A stretch of DNA of 64,000 bases. Origin: DASUPK01 sp035265665. Lineage in GTDB: Bacteria; Actinomycetota; Thermoleophilia; Solirubrobacterales; 70-9. How positions within the stretch are numbered: the first letter of the stretch is position 1; each line of letters begins with the position of its first letter. The stretch covers positions 1-64,000 of the forward strand of contig DATFOK010000141.1 in the NCBI GenBank assembly GCA_035265665.1, read 5' to 3'. Both the position numbers and the translations under genes were made by a program. Below are positions 6,736 to 14,546 of the stretch, piece by piece. Below the pieces are notes generated by a model that was not told the origin of the DNA, searched no databases, and worked only from the letters and a program-made list of their open reading frames with translations.

Positions 6736-8244
6736 ATGCCCGACCGTCGCAGCCAGACGCTCGAGCGAGAGCTCCTGGAATTCGCGCCGGACGCGGTCGT
6801 CGGGGTGGACGAGCAGGGGGAGATCGTCCTCGTGAACTCGCGCACCGAGACCGTCTTCGGATACCCGCGCGGCGAGCTCATCGGCCAGCCGGTGGAGATG
6901 CTGGTCCCGAGCGGGCTTCGCGACGGGCACGTCTCGCATCGCGACAGCTATTTCGCGGCGTCTCGGACCAGGCCGATGGGCGAGGGTCTCGACCTGTCCG
7001 CACGCCGCAAGGACGGCAGCGAGTTCCCCTGCGAGATCTCGCTCTCCACGGTGGCCACGGACTCGGGAATGATGGCGCTCGCCGCGATCCGCGACATCAC
7101 CGATCGCCGTCGCGACCGCGATGAACTGCGCAGGGCGGTGAGGCGGCTGCAGGCCGCCACCGAGGTCGCGATCGCAGTCGGAGGCGAAACCGATCTCGAG
7201 CGCGCGCTCGACGCGATCGTCGAGCGCGGCCGGGCGCTGGTCGAGGCCCGGGCCTTGATCATCCTGCTGAGGGAGGGCGACGAGCTCGCGGTTGCGGCTA
7301 CGGCCGCGGTTGCCGGCGGACTCGATCCCAAGGTGGCGCATCTCAGGTTCGAGGTAGAGGAGGCCTCCGAGGAGATCCTCCTGGGCCGGATCAGTGGGAC
7401 GGAGCTGGGGGCGGAGGAGAGCGGGCGTGCGCTGATCGCGCCGCTTCTCTTCCGCGGCCAGTCGCTCGGCCTCGTCGTCGCCCTCGACCACATCGGCGAT
7501 CCGGGCCATTTCGTCGACGAGCACCAGCGGATGCTGGAGTCGTTCGCCGCCAGTGCGGCCATCGGGGTGGCGACCGCGAGATCGATGGCCGAGGAGCGCC
7601 TCCAGAACACGATCGACGCTGCCGAGCAGGAGCGCGGGCGCTGGGCCCGCGAACTGCACGACGAGACGCTGCAGTCGCTGGCGGTGCTTCGCATGCGCCT
7701 CGCCTCGGCCCTTCGCGACGAGTCGCCGGACGATCTCCGCGAGACCGGCCAGGAGGCGGTTCAGCAGATCGACGATGAGATCGTCAAGCTGCGCCGGCTG
7801 ATCACCGAGCTCCGGCCCGCGTCACTCGACACGATCGGGCTGGAGGCCGCGCTCTACGCCCTCGCGCAGCAGCATCAGCAGGCGGGCGAGATCCGGATCG
7901 ACTGCGACCTCGAGCTGCCGCGCGAGGCGGAGGAGCGGCCCGCGGCACTCATCGAGACGGCCGTCTACCGGCTCGTGCAGGAGGCACTCAACAACGTCTC
8001 CAAGCACTCGCTTGCCGGGAGGGCGAAGCTCATGGTGCAGGAGTCGAGCAGTCAGATCGAGATCGAGGTCTACGACGATGGGGTCGGCTTCGAACCCAAC
8101 CTGGTCCTCGAGGGGTTCGGGCTGGTGGGGATGCGCGAGCGGGCGGCGCTGCTCGGCGGGACGCTGCGGATCGAGTCGACGCCGGGATCGGGGACGAAGG
8201 TCCGAGCGGAGATCCCGCTCAACCCCAGCCAGGACGAAAGCTAG
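6736..8244 (+). CDS. PAS-GAF sensor histidine kinase, NarL/LiaS type
   Basis: About 502 residues. A PAS domain covers residues ~8-125 (FAPDAVVGVDEQGEIVLVNS, GYPRGELIG, IRDITDRR). A GAF domain covers ~150-280. A HisKA_3 dimerisation domain contains the phospho-acceptor in RELHDETLQSL, and a HATPase_c domain has the N box EALNNVSKHS, DDGVGFEP and GLVGMRERAALLGG. No membrane segment is visible, so it senses an intracellular signal or cofactor. It faces a NarL-type response regulator; the two stops overlap by 4 bp, and they are a likely cognate pair. The start 6736 was chosen over 6724 because of the -10 box. Confidence 0.93.
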   Translation: MPDRRSQTLERELLEFAPDAVVGVDEQGEIVLVNSRTETVFGYPRGELIGQPVEMLVPSGLRDGHVSHRDSYFAASRTRPMGEGLDLSARRKDGSEFPCEISLSTVATDSGMMALAAIRDITDRRRDRDELRRAVRRLQAATEVAIAVGGETDLERALDAIVERGRALVEARALIILLREGDELAVAATAAVAGGLDPKVAHLRFEVEEASEEILLGRISGTELGAEESGRALIAPLLFRGQSLGLVVALDHIGDPGHFVDEHQRMLESFAASAAIGVATARSMAEERLQNTIDAAEQERGRWARELHDETLQSLAVLRMRLASALRDESPDDLRETGQEAVQQIDDEIVKLRRLITELRPASLDTIGLEAALYALAQQHQQAGEIRIDCDLELPREAEERPAALIETAVYRLVQEALNNVSKHSLAGRAKLMVQESSSQIEIEVYDDGVGFEPNLVLEGFGLVGMRERAALLGGTLRIESTPGSGTKVRAEIPLNPSQDES

Positions 8245-8897
8245 ACGTCGATCAGACCGCGGTCGATCGCGTAGCGGACCAGCTCCGAGCGGGTCGTCAT
8301 CGCGAGCTTCTGCTGGATGTGGGCACGGTGTGACTCGACCGTGCGCACACTGAGATAGAGCTGCTCCGCGATCTCGTTGTTGGTGTGTCCGAGCGCGATC
8401 AGCCGCAGCACCTCGAGCTCGCGCTCGGAGAGATCGTCGGGCGACGCCGCGTCGGGTTCGGCTGCCAGCCGAGCCCCGAGCTCGGGCTGCAGGTAGGTGC
8501 GCCCCTCGGCTGCCATGCGAACGGCCTTGACCAGTTCCTCGCTCGCGGCCTCCTTGAGGATGTAGCCGAGCACTCCTGCCTGGAGGGCCTCGCGGGCGAA
8601 GGCGGTCTCGTCCTGCATGGTCAGAACGACGATCTCGGTGTCCGGCGATTGCTCGCGGATCGAGGGGATCGCGGCCAGCCCGGACCCGCCGGGCATGTTG
8701 ATGTCGAGGATCAGGACCTTCGGATGGTGCCCGCTGACATAGCGCGCGGCTGAGTCCGCATCGCCCGCCTCAGCCACGACCTCGATGTCGGGCTCGCGCT
8801 CGAGCATCAGGCGGAGAGCGCTGCGCACCACCGCGTGATCGTCAGCGAGGACAACAGAGATGTTCTCTCCCGTTGCCTGTCCCCCTGTAGCGGACAC
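8241..8897 (-). CDS. NarL/LuxR-family response regulator
   Basis: 218 residues from a GTG. The receiver domain holds acidic residues in VLADDHAVVRSALRLML, the phospho-acceptor Asp in VLILDINMPGGSG near residue 65, Thr in VVLTMQDE and Lys in GYILKEAASEEL. The C-terminal LuxR-type helix-turn-helix is LSERELEVLRLIALGHTNNE then EQLYLSVRTVESHRAHIQQK. It is convergent with the PAS-GAF kinase, its probable partner. Its start is 28 bp from the divergent sulfatase start. A slightly later initiation codon is possible because the first ten residues are not conserved. Confidence 0.93.
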   Translation of the reverse strand: MSATGGQATGENISVVLADDHAVVRSALRLMLEREPDIEVVAEAGDADSAARYVSGHHPKVLILDINMPGGSGLAAIPSIREQSPDTEIVVLTMQDETAFAREALQAGVLGYILKEAASEELVKAVRMAAEGRTYLQPELGARLAAEPDAASPDDLSERELEVLRLIALGHTNNEIAEQLYLSVRTVESHRAHIQQKLAMTTRSELVRYAIDRGLIDV

Positions 8898-8925
8898 CGC
8901 CGTACCTTAACCCGGCGCGGAGGCG

Positions 8926-10764
8926 ATGGTGCCGGAGGCCGCCAAGCGCAACTCGCGGCCCGTGGGACGGTTTTATCGCGATGTGGGGATGGGGCGACAG
9001 CGAGCGGAGATCGAGCCGCGGAGCGGGCGGTCCGGAAGCAGGCGGGTGACCGGGGCGCTCCTCCTGGCGGGGTTCCTCTCCATCACCATCGCGCTCGCGC
9101 CGGCGGGAGGCAAGGCGAAGAAGCGCAAGAAGGCGAAGCAGAGCCGGCCGAACATCGTCCTGATCATGGACGACGACCAGAACGTCGAGATGCAGCGTTT
9201 CCTGTCAAAGACGAACGCTGCGATCGGCGGCAAGGGCGTCACCTTCAACAACTCGTTCGTCAACTACTCGCTCTGCTGCCCGTCGCGGGCGACCATGCTG
9301 ACCGGCCAGTACTCCCACAACAACGGCGTGCGCGGCAACCGACTGCCGATCGGCGGGTACGGCAAGCTCGCGCCGACGATGAGCAATGCCCTGCCGGTCT
9401 GGCTGCAGCGCTCGGGTTACTACACGGCGCATATCGGCAAGTTCCTGAACGGCTACGGGACCACCTCGCCGGACATCGAGGTCCCCCCGGGCTGGAGCGA
9501 GTGGTACGGCTCGCTCGACGGCCCGGACGGCTTCACCGGCGGCACCTACACCGCCTACGGCTACACGCTCAACGAGAACGGTCGGGTCGTGCATCACGGG
9601 ACGACGCCCGACGCGGTGGACCCGGCGACCTACCAGACGGACGTCTACTCACAGAAGGCTGCGGACTTCATCAGCCGCAGGGCTTCGAGCAAGCAGCCGT
9701 TCTATCTCTCGGTCGCGCCACTTCTTCCGCACTCCGAGGCAGGCTCGTGCAACTGCGCGGGGAACAACCCGCGCGCCGCACCTCGCCACGAGGGCGCGTT
9801 GGCGGGACTCACGGCGCCTCGGGACCCGAGCTTCAACGAGGCCAACGTCTCGGACAAGCCGTCGAGCATCAAGAGCCTCACCCCGATGAATCAGGCGCAG
9901 ATCGACGGCGTGGACGCGCGCTACCGGGCACGGGCCGAGTCGCTTCTCGGGGTGGACGACCTAGTGCAGAACGTGGTCAGCACCCTCCAGGCCTCTGGCG
10001 AACTCAAGAACACCGTGTTGATCTTCACCTCGGACAACGGGTTCTTCCACGGTGAGCACCGAGTCCGAAACGGCAAGGTGCGCGTCTACGAGCCCTCGAT
10101 TCGGGTCCCGCTGCTGATCCGCGGCCCGGGAGTGCCGAAGGGCGTTCATCGCCGCCAGCCGGTCGGGAACGTGGACCTCGCGCCGACGATCCTCGACTTC
10201 GCCAATGCGAAACCGGGCCGTAAGCAGGACGGCGTCTCGCTGCTGTCGATCATTGAAAAGAAGAGGAACTGGCTGGGGCGTTCGCTCGGCCTGGAGACCT
10301 ATCTCACGCCCGACACCATCGACGACCCCGAGGATCCGCCGCTCAACTACCGCGGGGTGCGCACGGACCGCTTCGTGTACGTGAACCACGGGAACGGGGA
10401 GCAGGAGCTCTACGACCTGCGCATCGATCCGTTCGAGCTTCAGAACCAGTCGGGCAATCCGGTCTATGCGCCGGTACAGAGCGCCCTCCAACGCCTGCTC
10501 TCCGCCAAGGCGGACTGTGCGGGGAAGAGCTGCCGGGTGCGCCCGAAGGTCAAGCTGAAGGCGCGCTGCTCGAGCGCCAAGGTCGCCGGCAAGGGGAAAC
10601 CGCAGGAGGCGACCTTCTACCTGCGGGGCAAGAAGGTCAAGCGGGACGCCAAGCCGCCGATTCGGACGCAGCTGCCGCGACCCTCCTCAGGCGACAAGCT
10701 CGAGGCGGTTGCTACATCGCTCGACGGACGGACGGTCAGCTTGCAGCGAACGCTTCACTGCTGA
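8926..10764 (+). CDS. Secreted sulfatase of the alkaline phosphatase superfamily
   Basis: 612 residues. A basic N terminus and a hydrophobic segment (VTGALLLAGFLSITIALAPA, ~41-60) indicate export, followed by a Lys/Arg-rich stretch. The catalytic domain starts NIVLIMDDDQNVEM with the metal-binding acids. The formylglycine motif CCPSR (C117-x-P-x-R121, then ATMLTGQYSHNNGVRGN) is complete, so the enzyme should need a formylglycine-generating enzyme, which is not in the window. FTSDNGFFHGEHRVRNGKVRVYEP and VDLAPTILDFA complete the active site. A ~95-residue C-terminal Ig-like domain with four Cys follows. It probably cleaves sulfate esters outside the cell. GGAGG is very close to the ATG, so GTG 8929 or ATG 8989 are alternative starts. 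Confidence 0.92.
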   Translation: MVPEAAKRNSRPVGRFYRDVGMGRQRAEIEPRSGRSGSRRVTGALLLAGFLSITIALAPAGGKAKKRKKAKQSRPNIVLIMDDDQNVEMQRFLSKTNAAIGGKGVTFNNSFVNYSLCCPSRATMLTGQYSHNNGVRGNRLPIGGYGKLAPTMSNALPVWLQRSGYYTAHIGKFLNGYGTTSPDIEVPPGWSEWYGSLDGPDGFTGGTYTAYGYTLNENGRVVHHGTTPDAVDPATYQTDVYSQKAADFISRRASSKQPFYLSVAPLLPHSEAGSCNCAGNNPRAAPRHEGALAGLTAPRDPSFNEANVSDKPSSIKSLTPMNQAQIDGVDARYRARAESLLGVDDLVQNVVSTLQASGELKNTVLIFTSDNGFFHGEHRVRNGKVRVYEPSIRVPLLIRGPGVPKGVHRRQPVGNVDLAPTILDFANAKPGRKQDGVSLLSIIEKKRNWLGRSLGLETYLTPDTIDDPEDPPLNYRGVRTDRFVYVNHGNGEQELYDLRIDPFELQNQSGNPVYAPVQSALQRLLSAKADCAGKSCRVRPKVKLKARCSSAKVAGKGKPQEATFYLRGKKVKRDAKPPIRTQLPRPSSGDKLEAVATSLDGRTVSLQRTLHC

Positions 10765-10768
10765 GCCG

Positions 10769-11284
10769 TTAGTTATTGCCCTCCCAGGGATGGAGACGGG
10801 GTAGCCAGCGTGGGACGGCCCGACGGTACTCGTCGTAGCTGTCCCCGAATTGTTCGCTGAGCGTCGGTTCCTCGTAGAGGCGTACGAAGCCGATGAAGAC
10901 GGCCCCGACGGCCGCGGCGTAGGCGAGCAGCACGGAGTGCCCCAGCAACAGCGCCTGACCGACGATCGTCCCGCCGACGGCGAGATACATGGGGTTGCGC
11001 ACGTAGCGGTAGACCCCGCCGACGACGAGCCGCTCAGGGGGCGCGATCGGCGCCGGTGTCCCGAGCCCCTCGACGACGAAGCGGGCGAATGCGCGCAGCA
11101 GATAGGCGACGCCGACGGCGATCAGCAGACCGCCCGCGATGCGGACCACGACCGGCGCGGCCTCCATCTGCCAGCCGGTCAGCAGCCAGGGAATGAGGCC
11201 GGCGACGACGCCGGGCGCGAGCGCGAGGAAGACGGCGCTGCCCGCCGCGGCGACGCTACGCGACCGATGCGGGCTCTCTGGCAA
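10769..11284 (-). CDS. ICMT/PEMT-like membrane methyltransferase
   Basis: 171 residues with four or five membrane segments. The C-terminal half has the signature of the isoprenylcysteine carboxyl methyltransferase-like family: GVYRYVRNPMYLAVGGTIVG, then EEPTLSEQFGDSYDEYRRAV and RWLPR, which bind S-adenosylmethionine. The substrate is unknown; bacterial members methylate lipids or small molecules. The only start found is TTG 11284, giving a 29-nt overlap with the hydrolase gene upstream in the same leftward operon. Confidence 0.85.
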   Translation of the reverse strand: MPESPHRSRSVAAAGSAVFLALAPGVVAGLIPWLLTGWQMEAAPVVVRIAGGLLIAVGVAYLLRAFARFVVEGLGTPAPIAPPERLVVGGVYRYVRNPMYLAVGGTIVGQALLLGHSVLLAYAAAVGAVFIGFVRLYEEPTLSEQFGDSYDEYRRAVPRWLPRLHPWEGNN

Positions 11285-12098
11285 AGCGCGCGATCAGCTC
11301 GGCGAGGCGCGCGGGCTGGTCCTCCGGGACAAAGGTGTAGGAGTCCTGGATCCGCTCCAGCCTGGCGCCTGGGATGGTGTCCGCGAGCTTCTCCGCGAAG
11401 GAGAGCTTGAAGAAGCGGTCCTCCACCGCCCAGGCGAGCAGCGTCGGCCGGTCGAAATCGCGGAGCTTCTCGGCAGCCTCAAAGGTGTAGCGAGGGTCGA
11501 TGCCGCGCAGGACCTTGACAGTGTCGCGGCGGATCTCGCGGTCGGAGAGGAATGGATCGACCCACTCGCGTGTCGGCGCCGCCGCGAAGTCGCGCTTGAT
11601 CAGCCTGCCGTAGGCGTTCGGAAGGCGCCTCATCGGCGCGAACCGCATTCCCTGGAGAAGTCCATTGAGGACGGGAGGCACGCGAGCCGCCCACTGCATC
11701 GGCCGGAACATGGGCGGCAGGAAGTTCTCGAAGGCATCGCAGTTGGTCAGGACGACGCGTCCGATCCGCTCGGGGTGGTTGGCGGCGGTGATCTGGGTGA
11801 TCGCGCCACCGGTGTCGTTGCCGACCAGGACGACGTCCTCGAGCTCGAGTGCCTCCAGGAAGTCGGCTACGATCCGCGCCAGGCCCGGGGGAGAGAGGTC
11901 GGCGTCCGGATTCATCGACGTCCGGTGCGACCCGAGCGGCAGGTCGGGAACGATGCAACGGAAGCGGTCCTCGAGCAGCGCCGTGACCTTGCGCCAAAGC
12001 CGTCCGTCGACCAGCAGCCCGTGGACGAAGACGATCGGCGGTCCCTCACCCGACTCGCGGTAGTGAATCGTGCCCTGGGAGAGGTTCGCCTCGCTCAT
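11256..12098 (-). CDS. Alpha/beta hydrolase with Asp nucleophile, dehalogenase/epoxide-hydrolase type
   Basis: 280 residues. Oxyanion motif VFVHGLL is near residue 25. The nucleophile elbow is VGNDTGG with Asp95, not Ser, as in haloalkane dehalogenases and epoxide hydrolases. Where these enzymes have the catalytic histidine near the C terminus (usually H-F/T-V-P-E-D), the sequence reads SYTFVPEDQP, so the histidine position appears to be Tyr or Thr. It may use a displaced histidine or not be a classic hydrolase. The start overlaps the NTF2-like gene stop (ATGA). It is third in a four-gene leftward operon controlled by twin palindromes upstream of 13047. Confidence 0.88.
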   Translation of the reverse strand: MSEANLSQGTIHYRESGEGPPIVFVHGLLVDGRLWRKVTALLEDRFRCIVPDLPLGSHRTSMNPDADLSPPGLARIVADFLEALELEDVVLVGNDTGGAITQITAANHPERIGRVVLTNCDAFENFLPPMFRPMQWAARVPPVLNGLLQGMRFAPMRRLPNAYGRLIKRDFAAAPTREWVDPFLSDREIRRDTVKVLRGIDPRYTFEAAEKLRDFDRPTLLAWAVEDRFFKLSFAEKLADTIPGARLERIQDSYTFVPEDQPARLAELIARFAREPASVA

Positions 12099-12607
12099 GC
12101 CTGCCTCCTCACGCTACGCAGTTGAGAACGGAGGAAACGAGGCCAGGAGCGCGGGCTCAAGGCGACCGCCTTCAGCAGCGGGGCGGGGTCGAGGTAGGCG
12201 AGCCGCTCGACCGCCCTGCCGTCACGGAGCCTGATCCGGTCGCAGGTGCGCATGGTGAAGGCCCTCTTGCCGATCGTCCCTTCGAGGCGCAGCTCGATGT
12301 AGACGAGGTCGCCCGTCGCGGACCAGTTCTCGACCGTGCCGTGCAGGTCGGGGACCAGGTTGAACAGGGGGCGGGCGAACTCCTCGCGGAACGCCTTGCG
12401 CCCGACGGTCGGGCGGACGGAGGGCTGGATCATCCGTACCTCCGGATCGAGCCAGGGATCGAAGTGGTCGCAGAAGGTGTCGGTGTCCACCGGGTTGGCC
12501 CAGCCCTGGGCGAAGACCGCGACCCAGTTTGCGGCAGCCTCCGCCTGCTCGGGGCTCGTCTCGGCTCTCGCGGTTGCGACTGCGCCGTTACCGGTCCCGG
12601 TCGCCAT
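12095..12607 (-). CDS. NTF2-like (SnoaL-type) protein
   Basis: 170 residues from ATG 12607, overlapping the upstream stop as TGATG; a GTG one codon earlier is possible. The NTF2-like cone fold is suggested by WVAVFAQGWANPVDTDTFCDHF, DPEVRMIQP, GRKAFREEFARPLFNLVPDL and a strand pattern with IRLRDGRAVERLAYLDP. Members act as small-molecule isomerases, cyclases or hydrolases, or as ligand-binding partners. The specific substrate is unknown. Position between another NTF2-like gene and the hydrolase, with overlaps on both sides, suggests a shared pathway. Confidence 0.8.
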   Translation of the reverse strand: MATGTGNGAVATARAETSPEQAEAAANWVAVFAQGWANPVDTDTFCDHFDPWLDPEVRMIQPSVRPTVGRKAFREEFARPLFNLVPDLHGTVENWSATGDLVYIELRLEGTIGKRAFTMRTCDRIRLRDGRAVERLAYLDPAPLLKAVALSPRSWPRFLRSQLRSVRRQA

Positions 12608-13047
12608 CACTCGCCCCCGAGCTGGCGCTGCATGGCCAGAGAGTCGATGTACGTCTGCTTGCTCGAGACCAGTCCGTCGCGGACCTCGATCACGTCGACG
12701 CAGTCGACCTCGACGCGGGCGCCTCTCTCTCCGAGGGCCTCTCCCTCGACCTCGATCGGCTGGGCCACGGTGCCGCTCATTGTGGACTCGAGAACCCAGT
12801 GGTCATCGCCGACGTGCAGAGCGCGCTCCGCGAAGTTGATGTCAGGGAGGAGGGCCAGGTAACCCGCGAAGGCCTCGCGGACCGCCTCCTTGCCCTCCGC
12901 CGGGGGAGTGCCCGCGGCGTGGGCGGCGAATACGGAGTCGTCGGTATGCAGGTCCATGATCGCGTCGAGATCCTGTCTGTTCCAAGCCTCGCCGTAGCGC
13001 TCGGCGAGCATTCGTACGGCGGTGGTCGAGTCGGTCGCGGTCGTCAT
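12607..13047 (-). CDS. NTF2-like (SnoaL-type) protein, first gene of operon
   Basis: 146 residues from ATG (MTTATDSTTAVRMLAERYGE). The family pattern AWNRQDLDAIMDLHTDDSVF, then GKEAVREAFAGYLALLPDI and VDVIEVRDGLVSSKQTYID, is characteristic of SnoaL-like polyketide-cyclase-type domains. It heads the leftward operon NTF2-NTF2-hydrolase-methyltransferase. The promoter region carries two copies of a TACAG-N-CTGTA palindrome, suggesting control by a TetR-family repressor encoded elsewhere. Confidence 0.85.
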   Translation of the reverse strand: MTTATDSTTAVRMLAERYGEAWNRQDLDAIMDLHTDDSVFAAHAAGTPPAEGKEAVREAFAGYLALLPDINFAERALHVGDDHWVLESTMSGTVAQPIEVEGEALGERGARVEVDCVDVIEVRDGLVSSKQTYIDSLAMQRQLGGE

Positions 13048-13076
13048 CGCTGGGCCTCCACTCGGGATCGGGTTCG

Positions 13077-13111
13077 CATACAGCCTGTATGCATATCACC
13101 TACAGGCTGTA
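13077..13111 (-). promoter_or_regulatory. Tandem TetR-like operators
   Basis: Site 1 is CATACAG-C-CTGTATG (13077-13091), a perfect 7-bp inverted repeat. Site 2 is TACAG-G-CTGTA (13101-13111). Their centres are 22 bp apart, two DNA turns, on the same face of the helix. They lie 30-64 bp upstream of the NTF2-like operon start. Confidence 0.65.
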
Positions 13112-13181
13112 TGTCAATGTGAGCGGCGCCACACTCCAAGCGGCGCTCCGATCTGCCGTGGGTGGTGTTCCGGTGCCTGGC

Positions 13182-13187
13182 TAGAAT
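13182..13187 (+). promoter_or_regulatory. -10 box of rpmE
   Basis: TAGAAT ends 8 nt before the rpmE ATG (13196), and no Shine-Dalgarno sequence lies between. This suggests a leaderless or very short-leader transcript. No good -35 is visible. Confidence 0.45.
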
Positions 13188-13195
13188 TGAACACG

Positions 13196-13408
13196 ATGAA
13201 GACCGATATCCATCCCGAGTACGTCCTCTCGCACGTCCACTGCTCGTGCGGGAACGACTTCTACACGCGCTCCACCAAGCCCGAGCTGCACGTGGAGATC
13301 TGCTCGCAGTGCCATCCCTTCTATACGGGCAAGCAGAAGCTGGTTGACACCGGCGGCCGCGTCGAGCGGTTCCGCCGCCGCGCGGCAAAGCGTCAGCGAG
13401 GGGAGTAG
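13196..13408 (+). CDS. rpmE: Ribosomal protein bL31
   Basis: 70 residues from ATG 13196 (MKTDIHPEYVLSHVHCSCGN). The frame upstream is not part of the protein. Four cysteines in a CxC...CxxC arrangement (CSCGNDF and CSQCHPFYTG) identify the zinc-containing form of L31, a large-subunit protein bridging to the small subunit. The tail is basic (RFRRRAAKRQRGE). It begins the rpmE-DUF1385-...-prfA-prmC chain found in many bacteria. Confidence 0.96.
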   Translation: MKTDIHPEYVLSHVHCSCGNDFYTRSTKPELHVEICSQCHPFYTGKQKLVDTGGRVERFRRRAAKRQRGE

Positions 13409-13417
13409 GCGCCCTCG

Positions 13418-14467
13418 ATGGAGGCGGGAGGGGCGAACGGCGCCTCTGGCGACGGCGCGCCTCGCGTCATTCAGCCGAGCGACGGCTCGGAGCGACCCGT
13501 CCCTCGGGCGCAGTCCGAGCGCATGCCCGATGGCCGACCCGTAGCGGTTGGCGACGCGCCGGTCGGGGGCCAGGCCGTCCTCGAGGGCGTAATGATGCGC
13601 GGGGTCTCGACCTGGTCGGTTGCCGTTCGGAACCCGGAGGGCGAGATCGAAATCACCTCCGAGCCGATCGTCTCGTGGGCGAAAAGGCACCGGGTTCTGC
13701 GGTTGCCGGTCATCCGCGGTGTCGTGGCCCTGGCGGAGTCACTGAAGATCGGCTTCCGCGCGCTGGCGATCTCCGCCAACGCCCAGCTGGAGGAGGACGA
13801 CGAGGGGAACAAGGAGGAGATCGGCGGCTGGATGTGGGGCCTGACGATCGCTTTCTCGCTTGTCCTCGCGATCGGCCTGTTCTTCGTGATCCCGGTGGGG
13901 GCGACGAGCCTGATCAAGGACCAGCTCGGCTCGGCTTTGCTCTTCTGGCTCGTCGAGGGGGTCCTGCGGACGGCGATCTTCATCGGATACATCTGGGCGA
14001 TCAGCCGCCTGCCTGATCTGCGGCGCGTCTTCGAGTACCACGGCGCCGAGCACAAGACGATCTCGACCTTCGAGGCCGGCGACGAGCTCATCCCGGAGCG
14101 CGCCGAGCGGTACTCGCGGCTCCATCCCCGCTGCGGGACGAGCTTCCTGCTCATCGTGATGGTGCTGGCTATCTTCGTCTTCGCACCGATCGGACTGCCC
14201 GCCTGGTACTGGCTGGTCGCCTCGCGGATCCTCGGCATCCCACTGATCGCGGGTCTCTCCTACGAAGTGATCAAGTGGGCGGGCAAGAACCGCAACAAGC
14301 GCTGGGTCCGCGCGCTGATGTGGCCGGGGCTGATGCTCCAGAACCTGACCACTCGCGAGCCCGATCACGACCAGCTCGAGGTCGCAATCCGCGCGCTCGA
14401 GGAGGTCCTCGCCGTCGAGGATCCATACGAGGCAAAGCGCGAGCAGACGATCGAGATCGTGGCGTAG
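13418..14467 (+). CDS. DUF1385 (YqhQ-like) membrane protein
   Basis: 349 residues. A ~45-residue disordered N terminus precedes VGGQAVLEGVMMRGVSTWSVAVRNPEG, the hallmark of the family. Membrane segments occur near residues 140-160, 170-200, 240-262 and 265-285. FEYHGAEHKTISTFEAGDEL, with its conserved histidines, and RYSRLHPRCGTSFLLIVMV are strongly conserved. The biochemical function is unknown; the family sits next to rpmE and prfA in many bacteria, as here. It lies 9 bp after rpmE and is probably co-transcribed. The N-terminal extension could be shorter in reality. Confidence 0.92.
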   Translation: MEAGGANGASGDGAPRVIQPSDGSERPVPRAQSERMPDGRPVAVGDAPVGGQAVLEGVMMRGVSTWSVAVRNPEGEIEITSEPIVSWAKRHRVLRLPVIRGVVALAESLKIGFRALAISANAQLEEDDEGNKEEIGGWMWGLTIAFSLVLAIGLFFVIPVGATSLIKDQLGSALLFWLVEGVLRTAIFIGYIWAISRLPDLRRVFEYHGAEHKTISTFEAGDELIPERAERYSRLHPRCGTSFLLIVMVLAIFVFAPIGLPAWYWLVASRILGIPLIAGLSYEVIKWAGKNRNKRWVRALMWPGLMLQNLTTREPDHDQLEVAIRALEEVLAVEDPYEAKREQTIEIVA

Positions 14468-14532
14468 CGGCCCTTTAGCCGCACCCCGGAATCTGGACGG
14501 ATGTACCACACCGAACCGGGCGGCGGATCCTC

Positions 14533-14538
14533 TACGCT
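14533..14538 (+). promoter_or_regulatory. -10-like box before TTG start
   Basis: TACGCT ends 8 nt before the TTG at 14547, the same geometry seen before several other genes here. This supports TTG 14547 as the start of the sugar-dehydrogenase-like gene. Confidence 0.3.
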
Positions 14539-14546
14539 TTTTCTTC

